DNA of 64,000 bases from Massilia sp. Root133 (GCF_001426525.1 NZ_LMEW01000011.1:46856-110855); one strand, 5' to 3'. Shown: positions 45,962 to 55,014, counted from the stretch's first letter. Program-made: numbers and translations. Notes: generated by a model not told the origin, from the letters alone.

Positions 45962-47107
45962 ATGACGCCGATTTCCGCAGGACCACCGTCGGAGGCGGAC
46001 GCGCCGGCCTGGCCGGCGGCCTACGGCCGGGTGATCGACGGGATCGGTTGCCCAGCCTATTGCTGCTCGTCGGCGGGCGCGGTCGTCCATAGCAACCGCT
46101 CCGCGCAGCGCCTGTGGGGCGGCACCTGCGCGCCGCACGCGACGGGGCAGTGGGATGGCTTCGCGGCCCTGTACCGGCTCGATGGCGCCCCCGTCGAGAA
46201 AGCGTCCTCGCCGGCCGCGCTGGCCGCCGGCAGCGGCGTCGCGCCACCGCCGGCCGAGTTCGTCGCCGAATCGGGCGACGGGCAGAGGCGCCGTCTCGTG
46301 ATCCACGCGCACCCCATCCTCCAGGGCGACGGCGCGACTGTCGGGGTGCTGTGCTCGCTGACCGATATCAGCGAACGGCACCGGCTCGACCAGGAAGTCC
46401 GGTGCGCGCGCGACAACCGGGAAGCGTTCCTGCGCGTGCTGGCCCATGAACTGCGCAACCCGCTGGCGTCGGTCATGACGGCCGCCGCGCTGCTGCGTCA
46501 CCCGGGCGCGCGCGAGACCGTCCAGGTGGCCCGCATGATCGAGCGCCAGACGCGCCAGCTCGCGCGCTTCATCGGCGACCTGCTCGATGGCGCGCGCATC
46601 GAGCACGCGTGCGATATCGCCGTTGCGATGCGGGCCAGCAGCGTGGCCAAAGTACTCGAACTGGCGCGCGACGTGGCCGACGGCATCCTGCGCGCGCGTG
46701 GCCAGAGGCTGCGCGTGGACGCGGGCGCGCCGGACGCCGTCCTGTGGTGCGATCCCGAGCGCCTGGCGCAGGCGCTCGGCAATGTCTTGCTCAATGCGAG
46801 CGAATTTTCGGACAACGGCGCCGAGATCGACCTGGCCGTCGCGATCGACGGCGCGCTGCTGCAGGTGCAGGTGACGGATCGCGGCATCGGCGTCGAGGCG
46901 GCCCAGCTGCACGCCATGTTCGAACCGTTCCGCAAGTTCGCCGCGCATCCCGCCCGCATGGCGTCGGGGGCCGGACTCGGTCTGGCGATCGCGCGCAGCG
47001 TGTGCCAGGCGCACGGCGGGATGGTGTCCGCCCACAGCGCCGGACCGGGGCAGGGGACGCGCCTGCGTTTCATCCTGCCCGTGGTGGACGATGCCGCGCC
47101 GGCTTGA
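45962..47107 (+). CDS. PAS-type sensor histidine kinase
   Basis: 381 residues from ATG at 45962 (AAAGGT upstream). A PAS-like sensor region (about 20-145, with GVLCSLTDISERHRLDQ closing it) has no membrane helix, so the kinase is cytosolic. The HisKA box FLRVLAHELRNPLASVMTAA carries His162. The ATPase domain has N-box NVLLNASEFSDNG, G1 VTDRGIGV and G2 GAGLGLAIARSV. It probably phosphorylates the receiver of the upstream GGDEF-EAL protein; no other response regulator is adjacent. Confidence 0.92.
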   Translation: MTPISAGPPSEADAPAWPAAYGRVIDGIGCPAYCCSSAGAVVHSNRSAQRLWGGTCAPHATGQWDGFAALYRLDGAPVEKASSPAALAAGSGVAPPPAEFVAESGDGQRRRLVIHAHPILQGDGATVGVLCSLTDISERHRLDQEVRCARDNREAFLRVLAHELRNPLASVMTAAALLRHPGARETVQVARMIERQTRQLARFIGDLLDGARIEHACDIAVAMRASSVAKVLELARDVADGILRARGQRLRVDAGAPDAVLWCDPERLAQALGNVLLNASEFSDNGAEIDLAVAIDGALLQVQVTDRGIGVEAAQLHAMFEPFRKFAAHPARMASGAGLGLAIARSVCQAHGGMVSAHSAGPGQGTRLRFILPVVDDAAPA

Positions 47108-47218
47108 GTCACGCTGCCATCCCGGCGGCACCCGTCACCTGTGATTGTGTGTGCAAATTCGGCAAATAAAAATTGCTAACATGGCGTCCGCCATTGTCCG
47201 CATCGCCGAAAGAACCGC

Positions 47219-47887
47219 TTGCCCATTTCCTCCCTGCCGCCCGAACCGCCCGCCGGCGCCATCGCCTGGCTGTGGAGAGACGCGCCCGTCCCTGCGTTCT
47301 CGCGTGCGACCGTTGCCGTGGTCGACCGCCACATCTGGCTCGCCGGCGACGAGGTGCTCGTGCGGCCGGGCGCGCGCCCACGCCTGCTCGCGCGCGGGAC
47401 GCGCGTGATCCCTGTGGTGCACGTCGAGATCGACCCGCTGCATCCGCCATCGGGTCTGCAGGCCGCACGCACCACCGTGCTCGCCGCCATGCGCGGCGCC
47501 GCGCGCGCGTCGACGTCGGGCTGGGTGCAGCTCGACCTGGAAGCACGGCCGTCGCAGCGCGCCGACTACCGCGACCTCGTGCACCGCATCCGCGCCGCGC
47601 TGCCGGACGACATGCGGCTGAGCGTCACGGCTCTCGGCTGGTGGTGCCGCGCCCCGGTCTGGCTGGACGGGCTGGAAGCGGATGAAGTGGTGCCGATGTT
47701 CTTCCGCATGGGCCGCGACAACGAGGCGCTGCGCGACATCGTGGCGATGCGGCCCGAGGTGCTGCACCCGCTGTGCCGCGCGGGCAGCGCCGGCTTTTCG
47801 CGCCAGGAAGCGTTCCCGCCCGCGGTGGCCGCGCGCTACCGGCGCACGTTCTGGTTCGACGAAAAAGGATGGAGAGATTCCCGATGA
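47219..47887 (+). CDS. DUF3142 domain protein
   Basis: 222 residues from TTG at 47219, the only plausible early start in frame. The sequence AIAWLWRDAPVPAF, WVQLDLEARPSQRADYRDL and MRLSVTALGWWCRAP fits DUF3142, thought to be a TIM-barrel, glycosidase-like fold. Many homologues carry an export signal; none is seen here. Its stop overlaps the start of the next gene (ATGA), so the two proteins are translationally coupled. Function unknown. Confidence 0.75.
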   Translation: MPISSLPPEPPAGAIAWLWRDAPVPAFSRATVAVVDRHIWLAGDEVLVRPGARPRLLARGTRVIPVVHVEIDPLHPPSGLQAARTTVLAAMRGAARASTSGWVQLDLEARPSQRADYRDLVHRIRAALPDDMRLSVTALGWWCRAPVWLDGLEADEVVPMFFRMGRDNEALRDIVAMRPEVLHPLCRAGSAGFSRQEAFPPAVAARYRRTFWFDEKGWRDSR

Positions 47888-50073
47888 AATACCTGCTTGC
47901 CTGTGCCGCCATCGCCGCCGTCGCGGCGAATGCGTTCGCCAGCGGCGACTATGGTCCCAGCTACACGATGTTCAAGGCGTACACGAAGCCGGACATCCCC
48001 AACGCGCGCTTCCAGGCCGGCGACCTGGGCGTGCTGCAGCCGGGCATGCGCCGCGTCTACCTGTACACGGCCTGGCGCGCGATCATGCTCGGCGCGCCGG
48101 TCGCGAAGAAGCCGGGCACCGAGAAAGGCCTGGACCGCGCCGACGGCAGCGCGTTCGGCAACGGGTGGGACCACGTCGACGGCGAAGACACCTCCGCGGA
48201 CCTGGTCGGGCGCGCCGCCAACGTCTTGAACATCAAGACCGACGACCCGGCGGCGCGCATGATCGTGGCCTGTCCGGCGGCCGCCAATGCCTACGCGGCC
48301 GCGACCCTGCGCCAGCTGGAGGCCCGGCCCGACGCCACCCGCGCGCGGGTCGATGCATGGCTGCGCGCGCAATACCAGGTCGGCGAATCCTGCCAGCGCG
48401 CGGAGGATGCGCGTTACGCGTATCGCACCGAGAAACTGCCCGACATCGTCGCGCCGCAGCCGCTGCCCGCGACGGAGCCGGCCTACTGGCGCCAGCTGCG
48501 CGACTACCAGCGCGCCGCGTGGCAGTTCCACGGCGCCCACTATGCCGAGAGCACCGCGCTGTTCGACCGGATCGGCGCGACGGCCGGCCATCCGATGCGG
48601 GGTCTCGGCGCATATCTCGCCTTGCGCTCGGAAGTCCGGCGCGCCATCGCCGCCGTGGCGCAGACGCCGCGCGATGAACGCGAACACCAGGCGCAGGTCC
48701 TCGACAAGCGCGGCGCCGCCATCCTGGCCGACGCATCGCTGCAAACGATGCACGAACCGGCTCGCGCGCTGCTGCGGTCCATGCGCGTGCGGCTGACGCC
48801 CGAAGCCCGGCTCGACGAATTGAACCGCTACCTGGATGATCCTGCGCGCGACCCGTACGCGCTCGACCGCCTGGGCGACTGGTCCGTGCTGATGGACGAT
48901 GCGAAGCCGGAGCCGCTGCGCGGACAGCATGCCTTCGTCGACTGGATCGCAACGCTGCAAGACTGCGCCAGCAACCGCGATGGATCGTGCGCCGTCCCGG
49001 CACGCCACGCGCTGGAGCGCTGGCAGCAGGGGACGAAGCCGCGCGGGCATACCGACCCGTGGCTGGTCGCCGCGCTGATGCTGTCCGAGTCGCTGACGCC
49101 CGCGCTGGAACAGGCCGCGCTGGCCGTCGACTCTTCCGATCCCGCTTACCTCACCGTGCGCTACCACCTGGCGAGGCTGTACCGCCTGGCGGGCAAGCGC
49201 GATGCCGCGCGCGCCGTCGCGGACGCCGCGCTGAAGGGCAAGCTGTCGCCGGGCACGCGCAACCTGTTCCGCGAAGAGCGCTTCGCCGTCGCGACGTCGG
49301 TGCGGGATGCCGGCGCGTACCTGCTGCGCGCGAACGTCGACATGGCGAGCCCCGACGCCGCACCGGCCGAGGACATGCTCAACGACGATGCCATCGCGTG
49401 GTTCAAGCGCGGCCTGGCCGCCGCCGACATGCTCGAGCTGGCGCGCATGGAGTTGCTGCCGCAGCCGCTGCGTGCCCGTATCGCCGGCGCGGCCTGGATC
49501 CGCGCCGCGCTGCTCGACCAGGCCGACACCGGCCGAGCCGCGGCGGACCTGCTGGCCAGGCTGGTGCCGGCAACGGGCGAAATGGCGACGCGCTACGTCC
49601 GCGCCGCCACGCCCGCCGAGCGCCGTCACGTGGCGCTGGTCGCGGCGGTCGCATTCGGCCTGTCCGCGGACCTGGATATGGCCGCCCCGCCCGTGACGCT
49701 GATCGAGGCCGGCGACGCGACGGCGTCCGCGTGGTGCAGCTTCAAGCCGGACCGCCTGGGCGAGCCGACGAGCTTCGTGTGGCGCCTGCCGGCGACGCCG
49801 GACCTGGGCGACGCGACGGCGCGCCGCGCGGAACTGGGCAAGCTGGAACAGCTGAAAACGGCCACCGGCACGTTGGGCGACGACGTGCTGCAATGGGCCG
49901 ACACGCATCCGGCCGATCCGGAGCTGCCCTGGCTGCTGCACGTGGTCGTGATGTCGACGCGCGGCGGTTGCCTCGACGACGATGCGAAGGCCCTGTCGCG
50001 CAAGGCGCACGCGCTGCTGCACAAGCGCTGGCCGAAGAGCGAATGGGCGCGCGCAACGCCGTACTTCTATTGA
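47884..50073 (+). CDS. Large exported protein of unknown function, coupled to DUF3142
   Basis: 729 residues from ATG at 47884, overlapping the DUF3142 stop. A signal peptide (MKYLLACAAIAAVAANAFAS) is followed by a mostly alpha-helical, Ala/Arg/Asp-rich protein with degenerate TPR/SEL-like helix pairs (for example YQRAAWQFHGAHYAESTALF and YHLARLYRLAGKRDAARAV). No membrane helix follows, so it should be periplasmic. The tight coupling suggests it works with the DUF3142 protein on a cell-envelope substrate. I do not recognise the family and give no function. Confidence 0.75.
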   Translation: MKYLLACAAIAAVAANAFASGDYGPSYTMFKAYTKPDIPNARFQAGDLGVLQPGMRRVYLYTAWRAIMLGAPVAKKPGTEKGLDRADGSAFGNGWDHVDGEDTSADLVGRAANVLNIKTDDPAARMIVACPAAANAYAAATLRQLEARPDATRARVDAWLRAQYQVGESCQRAEDARYAYRTEKLPDIVAPQPLPATEPAYWRQLRDYQRAAWQFHGAHYAESTALFDRIGATAGHPMRGLGAYLALRSEVRRAIAAVAQTPRDEREHQAQVLDKRGAAILADASLQTMHEPARALLRSMRVRLTPEARLDELNRYLDDPARDPYALDRLGDWSVLMDDAKPEPLRGQHAFVDWIATLQDCASNRDGSCAVPARHALERWQQGTKPRGHTDPWLVAALMLSESLTPALEQAALAVDSSDPAYLTVRYHLARLYRLAGKRDAARAVADAALKGKLSPGTRNLFREERFAVATSVRDAGAYLLRANVDMASPDAAPAEDMLNDDAIAWFKRGLAAADMLELARMELLPQPLRARIAGAAWIRAALLDQADTGRAAADLLARLVPATGEMATRYVRAATPAERRHVALVAAVAFGLSADLDMAAPPVTLIEAGDATASAWCSFKPDRLGEPTSFVWRLPATPDLGDATARRAELGKLEQLKTATGTLGDDVLQWADTHPADPELPWLLHVVVMSTRGGCLDDDAKALSRKAHALLHKRWPKSEWARATPYFY

Positions 50074-50111
50074 TGTGCTAGGCTTCGCCCCATCCATGAA
50101 CGAGTGAGGCG

Positions 50112-50681
50112 ATGATGACGGCGATGACGAGACGGACGTTCGGCAAGGCGGCGCTGGCGCTGGCGGGCGGCGGCCTGCTGGCGTCCTGCGCGACGGTGAT
50201 CGGACCGCGCCGCGTCGAACTGTCGCAATCCCGCCTGCAGGCCGGCCTGGAGCGCCGCTTCCCGCTGCGCAACCGCATGCTCGAGCTGTTCGACGTGCAA
50301 CTGACCCGGCCGCGCCTCGCGATCATACCGGAGACCGACCGCGTGGGCCTGTCCCTGGACGTGTCCGTGTCGCCGCCGTTCCTGCGCCAGTCGTGGAACG
50401 GCAGCCTGGCCATGTCCGGCCACCTGGTGCTGGACAACGTGCGCAATGCCGTCGTCCTGTCGGCGACCCACGTCGACAGCTTCGACGTCGAAGGCATGGA
50501 AGGCGACCGCGCACGCGACCTGGGCCGCGCCGCCGACCTGCTCGTGAATCAACTGATGCGCGACATGCCCGTCTACACCTTCCGCCCCGACGACCTGCGC
50601 TACGCCGGCGTGCAATTCATTCCCACCCGCCTCGAGACGGCGCCCGGCGCCCTGTTCGTCACGCTGGAACCGGCGCGCTGA
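50112..50681 (+). CDS. DUF1439 lipoprotein with Tat-like signal
   Basis: 189 residues. The N-terminus has TRRTFGKAALALAGG, a twin-arginine motif (RR at 7-8, then F-x-K), and ends with a lipobox (LLASC, Cys26), so it may be exported by Tat and lipidated. The mature region (LQAGLERRFPLRNRMLELFD, then LVLDNVRNAVVLSATHVDSF) fits DUF1439, a family of outer-membrane-linked lipid-binding-like proteins. It starts 38 bases after the 729-residue gene on the same strand and may be part of the same envelope operon. Confidence 0.82.
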   Translation: MMTAMTRRTFGKAALALAGGGLLASCATVIGPRRVELSQSRLQAGLERRFPLRNRMLELFDVQLTRPRLAIIPETDRVGLSLDVSVSPPFLRQSWNGSLAMSGHLVLDNVRNAVVLSATHVDSFDVEGMEGDRARDLGRAADLLVNQLMRDMPVYTFRPDDLRYAGVQFIPTRLETAPGALFVTLEPAR

Positions 50682-51003
50682 CGGCATCCGGCGCGCCCGT
50701 CGTAAATCTGACACGGCGGCTCGCACGATTGAACGGCCCGGCGCGCGCATTGCCAGTACTGCTATTATTTCGGGCAGTTGGATGGTCCGGCATCGGTGAC
50801 GATGACGTCGGGGCACCGCGACTGTTGTTTCTTGAAAACTCGTGGGCAACAGGCGTTGCACAGGTAGCACAATCGGCGCACACTGGTTTGAAAGACCGCG
50901 TACCGCAGAAGCGGGCACAAGCGCGCTTGCGCTTTCTCATGCACACGATGTTCCACTAAAGTAATCTCAGCGTTACTGACGTGCTGCCGGTAAGGGGGAA
51001 ACC
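50682..51003. other. Intergenic region with no recognised feature
   Basis: 322 bases between the DUF1439 gene and the small zinc-ribbon gene. I see no credible gene: short open frames on both strands have no ribosome-binding site or family resemblance. A self-complementary GCGCGCTTGCGC stretch lies near 50920-50932. The final 20 bases hold the GGGGG ribosome-binding site of the next gene. Confidence 0.5.
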
Positions 51004-51216
51004 TTGGAAACGATACAGGAAAGTGTTCAGGACAAGAGCGTGCCTGTCGATCCGGCCGTCGCGGCGCCCATGAGTGCGGCGCCGGTGCCCGCCCGTCTGA
51101 GCCTGCCACCCAAGGGCGCGTGCTGGTATTGCGACAAACCGCTCGACAGCGTGCGCCGTTTCTGCGGCAAGTCCTGCGCCGATTCGTTCGACGAAGAAGC
51201 GGAATACAACCGCTGA
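51004..51216 (+). CDS. Small zinc-ribbon-like protein
   Basis: 70 residues from TTG at 51004, supported by a strong AAGGGGG site 7 bases upstream. After a Pro/Ala-rich first half the C-terminal half has CWYCDKPLDSVRRFCGKSC, two Cys pairs suited to bind one zinc ion, and an acidic tail (DEEAEYNR). Similar tiny ribbons occur across Oxalobacteraceae, but no function is known. Confidence 0.7.
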   Translation: METIQESVQDKSVPVDPAVAAPMSAAPVPARLSLPPKGACWYCDKPLDSVRRFCGKSCADSFDEEAEYNR

Positions 51217-51231
51217 ACCGCGGGCTGCGCG

Positions 51232-51849
51232 TCAGCCGCCCGCCCGTTCGCGCAGCAGCGCCAGGGCGCCGTCGAAGTCGAAGCCTTCGACCAGGTCCGC
51301 CACCTGGCGATAACATCCTTCCCCGAGTTGTGCGGCCAGTGTGCCGGCACCTTCGCGCACGAGGTCGACCGCATCGCCGTTGCCTTCGTCGAGCAGCGCC
51401 ATCAGGCGGTCGACGATAGCGTGATCCATCTCCGCCGGCGGCTGCGCCGGCGCCGCGGGACGGCGTTCCGGCAAGGTGAGCGCCAGCGCATCCAGTTCGC
51501 GCAACACCCGTTCCAGCTCATCCTGCAGGCGCGCGAGGCTGCCGTGGACGTCGCCCGCACCCCCGTGCAACAGGCCTTCCACGATGTCGGCCTGGCGCCG
51601 CAGCGGCACCGCCTCGATCATGCCGGCAGCCCCTTTCAGCGTGTGGACGAGGCGTAGCGCGAGCGCGGTATCGCCCTGGTCGTGCGCGGTGCGGATGCCG
51701 GCCGCGGCCTGGCGGTACTCGTTGCGAAAGCGCGCGAGGACGCGCCCGAACAGGGCCCCGTCGCCCATCAGGCGCGCGATGCCGCCCGCGTGGTTCACGG
51801 CGGGGGCATCGTGTGCGTCTGGCGGAAAACGGCGGTCGGGACTATCCAT
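51232..51849 (-). CDS. Hpt-domain protein
   Basis: 205 residues. The Hpt (histidine phosphotransfer) domain spans about residues 22-115 with LRLVHTLKGAAGMIEAVPL, where the His is the phospho-acceptor. A second helical segment (about 140-200) resembles a degenerate Hpt module. No kinase or regulator is next to it, so its partners are elsewhere. It starts 5 bases after the stop of the CAP lipoprotein gene and is probably cotranscribed with it. Confidence 0.85.
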   Translation of the reverse strand: MDSPDRRFPPDAHDAPAVNHAGGIARLMGDGALFGRVLARFRNEYRQAAAGIRTAHDQGDTALALRLVHTLKGAAGMIEAVPLRRQADIVEGLLHGGAGDVHGSLARLQDELERVLRELDALALTLPERRPAAPAQPPAEMDHAIVDRLMALLDEGNGDAVDLVREGAGTLAAQLGEGCYRQVADLVEGFDFDGALALLRERAGG

Positions 51850-51854
51850 GCGTG

Positions 51855-52817
51855 TTATTTCGTTGTGAATGACCAGTTGCGGCTGATCGGGACGCCGTCG
51901 ATGGCACCCGAGAAGCTGACATCATACGTGGTCGCGGACGCCAGCTGGGCCAGAGGCACGATCGCCGCCGCCGACTTCGTGGTTGTATTCGAATCCTTGC
52001 CCAAGGCCAGCAGGCGCGTCTCCAGATCGCTACTGGTCCCGTGTGCGCGCATCGTGAAACTCTGGACCGTCAGCGTGCGATCGAGGTTCGTGTGCACGCT
52101 GACCGGGTAGCCGACGACGCTGCGGTCGGGGACCGGATCCGGTTCCTCGTAATCGCTGTTGAAGTTGGGTGTCACCTGGGTCTGCCCATTGAACGGCCAC
52201 GTCACGATCGTGCCCGCGGCGATGCCGGTGCCGTAGCCGTTGTTGGCCACGAAGTCGGCGGTGAAGTAACTGTAATTGGCGGACGTCGTCGCCGCGCCCG
52301 CGCCGATTTCCTTGAACACGGGCTCGAAGATCACGAAGCGGTGGTAGATCGCCGTGATCAATTCCTCGGCCATGTAGAAGCCGGAACCGTTCGAGGTGGC
52401 CGAAATGACTTCGCCGATCGCATTCGGCGACCCGAACACGTAGCCGGCATTCTGCAGGCGGTCCTGCAGGCGCGCGCCCGTGTAGCCGGTCTTGCCGGCC
52501 GTCTGGTCATGCGTCACCACGTTGTTGATGCGCTGGTAATCGGAATGACCCTGGGCCGCGGTGTCGATGACGGCGTTGCGTGCCAGCGCCGGCATGCCGA
52601 TCTGGCTGCGGCGGTAGTTGATCCAGTTCAGGCCGTCGGTGGCGATGTTGTTCGTCGCCGTGGGCGCCGAGGCGTCCTGTCCCGAGAATCCGGTGGAGGG
52701 AGTCGCGTTCGGGGCGCCGGCACTGCTCCCGCCGCCGCCCCCGCCGCAGGCGACGAGCGCCCACGCCGCGGCGCAGGCGAGGGCGATCTGCCTTACGCGA
52801 AGCATACTGTTCATCAT
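51855..52817 (-). CDS. CAP/SCP-domain lipoprotein
   Basis: 320 residues from ATG at 52817 (GGGAG 6 bases upstream). The lipobox ALVAC (Cys24) is followed by GGGGGGSS. The CAP domain (about 60-200) is recognisable by LNWINYRRSQIGMPALARN, AAQGHSDYQRINNVVTHDQ and IGEVISA; the usual catalytic-like His and Glu are in GHSDY and AEELITA. A C-terminal beta-sandwich follows (about 220-320). Probably an outer-membrane or surface lipoprotein of unknown activity. Cotranscribed with the Hpt gene. Confidence 0.85.
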   Translation of the reverse strand: MMNSMLRVRQIALACAAAWALVACGGGGGGSSAGAPNATPSTGFSGQDASAPTATNNIATDGLNWINYRRSQIGMPALARNAVIDTAAQGHSDYQRINNVVTHDQTAGKTGYTGARLQDRLQNAGYVFGSPNAIGEVISATSNGSGFYMAEELITAIYHRFVIFEPVFKEIGAGAATTSANYSYFTADFVANNGYGTGIAAGTIVTWPFNGQTQVTPNFNSDYEEPDPVPDRSVVGYPVSVHTNLDRTLTVQSFTMRAHGTSSDLETRLLALGKDSNTTTKSAAAIVPLAQLASATTYDVSFSGAIDGVPISRNWSFTTK

Positions 52818-52962
52818 ATATCGCTCCCAGCGTCGGTCCTGATGGGGTAAAGGAGCCTCCATTCTAGGCGAAATCGGGGCCCGGTGACGATCGTAAGGAC
52901 AATCGCGGCCCCGGCATAAGCCCATGTAAAATAAGCCATTCTTCCGCTTTTAACGAATTCCA

Positions 52963-53754
52963 GTGAATCCGACCCGCCAGCAGCGCCTCGCGCGCGCCAA
53001 GTTTGCCCTGCCCAGTTTCGTGACCCTGCTGTCGATCGCCTGCGGATTCGGCAGCATCGTGATCTCGGTCGACAACGCCCCCGTGGGCGATCCGTCCGAC
53101 TATCGCCTGGCCGCGATCCTGCTGGTGCTGGCGGGCGTGTTCGACGCGCTCGACGGCTTCGTCGCCCGCGCCACCAACACCCAGTCCGCGTTCGGCGTGC
53201 AGCTGGACTCCATCGCCGACGTGATGAATTTCGGTTGCGCGCCCGGCCTGCTGCTGTACTGCTACGGCTTCGCCCAGATGGGCGCCGCGCACCCGACCCT
53301 CGTGCGCATGGGCGGCCTGGCGTGCTTCGTGTTCGTGGCCTGCGGTGCGCTGCGGCTGGCGCGCTTCAACGTGATGGTCGGGAAGACGGACCCGCGCTAC
53401 TTCGTCGGCATGCCGATCACCGCGGGCGCGGCCTGCGTGGCCTCGGTGGTGGTCGCATGGCCGGACCCGGTGGCCGACATGGCCGGCGCCTTCCTCGTCA
53501 TGCTGCTGATGGTGGCCGTCGGCACCCTGATGGTGTCGACGATCCGCTTCCCCAGCTCCAAGCAGCCGAAATCGAAGGCGGCCCTGGTCGCGCTGGTCGT
53601 CTGCATCGCGCTGCTGGCGCTGTTGCGCACGCGCTTCTTTGCGCTGTTCTTCGTGTTTTATATCAGCGCGACGCTGCTGCTGAACATCGCGTGGATGGGC
53701 GGGTGGACCAGGATCGCGCCGCCGAAGGTGTACGAGGACAACGTAGAGGACTGA
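52963..53754 (+). CDS. pssA: CDP-alcohol phosphatidyltransferase, phosphatidylserine-synthase type
   Basis: 263 residues from GTG at 52963. The CDP-alcohol phosphatidyltransferase signature DGxxARx8GxxxDxxxD is present as DGFVARATNTQSAFGVQLDSIAD. Six to eight membrane helices. The first segment FALPSFVTLLSIACGFGSI matches membrane-type (Bacillus-like) PssA, which makes phosphatidylserine from CDP-diacylglycerol and serine, the precursor of phosphatidylethanolamine. It converges on the CsoR-type gene. Confidence 0.88.
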   Translation: MNPTRQQRLARAKFALPSFVTLLSIACGFGSIVISVDNAPVGDPSDYRLAAILLVLAGVFDALDGFVARATNTQSAFGVQLDSIADVMNFGCAPGLLLYCYGFAQMGAAHPTLVRMGGLACFVFVACGALRLARFNVMVGKTDPRYFVGMPITAGAACVASVVVAWPDPVADMAGAFLVMLLMVAVGTLMVSTIRFPSSKQPKSKAALVALVVCIALLALLRTRFFALFFVFYISATLLLNIAWMGGWTRIAPPKVYEDNVED

Positions 53755-53761
53755 GGGCGGA

Positions 53762-54070
53762 TTAAGCGAATTTGTCGAACATGGCGGCCAGGTGCGCCGC
53801 CGCCGCTTTCGCTTCCTCGACGTCGCCCGCGTTGCCCGTATGGGTGACGATGCTGGCGGTGAGGAGCTGCACGAACGACCGGTCCAGCGCCTTGCGCGCG
53901 GCGGCCATCTGCTGGGCCACGGCGTCGCAGTCGGACGGCGCGTCGGCCAGCGCGATCAGCTTCTGCACGCCGCGCAACTGGCCTTCCACGCGCGCGAGAC
54001 GGTTCAGCAGGTCCTTCTTCTGCTGCGCCGTCAGCGCGCGGCCTTCCACGATCTTGAGGGGTTCGCCCAT
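53762..54070 (-). CDS. CsoR/RcnR/FrmR-family metal- or formaldehyde-sensing repressor
   Basis: 102 residues, from ATG at 54070. The DUF156 three-helix core is clear: LLNRLARVEGQLRGVQKLIAL and CDAVAQQMAAARKALDRSFVQLL. The sensor Cys is kept (Cys48), but at the second ligand position of FrmR/CsoR the His appears as Ser73, and His77 occupies the place of the CsoR second Cys. Ligand is therefore uncertain. It lies 14 bases downstream of the aldo/keto reductase gene and likely regulates it. Confidence 0.85.
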   Translation of the reverse strand: MGEPLKIVEGRALTAQQKKDLLNRLARVEGQLRGVQKLIALADAPSDCDAVAQQMAAARKALDRSFVQLLTASIVTHTGNAGDVEEAKAAAAHLAAMFDKFA

Positions 54071-54084
54071 GGCGGCGTAGGCTC

Positions 54085-55014
54085 CTACGCGACCTCGTGC
54101 CCGCGCGCGGCGCGCAGGATCGTGAACCAGTCGGCGCGCGACAGCTGGAACGTGGTGCCGGCCACGGCGACGGAAATCGCCTCGATGCGGCCGCTGCCCG
54201 TCAGCGGGATCGGGCGCGACGGCAGTTGCATGATCCACGCGAACACGACGCTTGCGAACGGCTGGTGCAGGCGGTCGGCGATCTCCTTGATCACGAGGCG
54301 CAGGTTTTCCGCGTTCGCGTCGTTCGACGTGAACAGGCGGCCGCCGGCCAGCGGCGACCAGATCATCGGCGCCACGCCTTTATCCTGCAGGCCGTCGAAG
54401 GTCTCGTCGAACATCGGCGCCACGTGCAGCGGCGAGAATTCGACCTGGTTCGTCGACAGTTCGATGCGGCGGTTCAGCGCCTCGAACTGGTGGCGGCTGA
54501 AGTTGGAGACGCCGAAGTGCAGCACCTTGCCGTCCTGCTTCAGGCGCGAGAATGCGCCGGCGATCTCGTCGAAGTCCATCAGCGGGTCGGGGCGGTGGAT
54601 CAGCAGCAGGTCCAGGCGGTCCGTGTGCAGCTGGCGCAGCGATTCCTCGGCCGATGCGACGATGTGCGCGGCGCTCGTGTCGTAGTGCTGGATGGTGTGC
54701 TGCGGGCGTTTATTGGACAGCAGCTTGATGCCGCATTTGCTGATCAGCTGCATGCGGTCGCGCAGCGACGGCTGGGCGCGCAGCGCTTCGCCGAACAAGC
54801 CTTCGACGCCGTAGTTACCGTAGATATCTGCATGGTCGAACGACGTGACGCCCAGCGCGATGCACTGCTCGATGAAGGCGATGCGCTGCTCCACCGTCAT
54901 GTCCCAGTCGGCCATGCGCCACATGCCGGCGACGATGCGGGACAGTGCGAGATCACCGTTCTTGCGGGGGGCGATGCGCGGGCAGGACAGGTCGCGGGGG
55001 AGGGCTGGGTTCAT
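54085..55014 (-). CDS. Aldo/keto reductase
   Basis: 309 residues. The AKR barrel has the catalytic set in SFDHADIYGNYGVE (Asp and Tyr), a Lys in LISKCGIKLL and His in LLLIHRPDPL, and the NADPH site near PIPLTGSGRIEAI. This pattern belongs to the YdhF-like group. It reduces aldehydes or ketones with NADPH in the cytosol. The CsoR-type regulator gene follows after 14 bases; an aldehyde-responsive unit is a fair guess. Confidence 0.93.
   Translation of the reverse strand: MNPALPRDLSCPRIAPRKNGDLALSRIVAGMWRMADWDMTVEQRIAFIEQCIALGVTSFDHADIYGNYGVEGLFGEALRAQPSLRDRMQLISKCGIKLLSNKRPQHTIQHYDTSAAHIVASAEESLRQLHTDRLDLLLIHRPDPLMDFDEIAGAFSRLKQDGKVLHFGVSNFSRHQFEALNRRIELSTNQVEFSPLHVAPMFDETFDGLQDKGVAPMIWSPLAGGRLFTSNDANAENLRLVIKEIADRLHQPFASVVFAWIMQLPSRPIPLTGSGRIEAISVAVAGTTFQLSRADWFTILRAARGHEVA

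Noticed and set aside
47836..50097. 753-codon minus-strand frame opposite the 729-residue gene
   Set aside because: I considered it because the plus-strand protein is itself unfamiliar. The plus-strand gene has a signal peptide and coupled start, while the minus frame is Arg/Gln/Val-rich without a ribosome-binding site.
50915..50935. Possible sigma-54 promoter (GGCAC...TTGC)
   Set aside because: The spacing between the two elements is three bases too long for a -24/-12 promoter.
50659..50946. Cys-rich minus-strand frame in the 50.7-51.0 kb gap
   Set aside because: No start signal or family match, and the Cys pairs are not arranged as a known zinc site.
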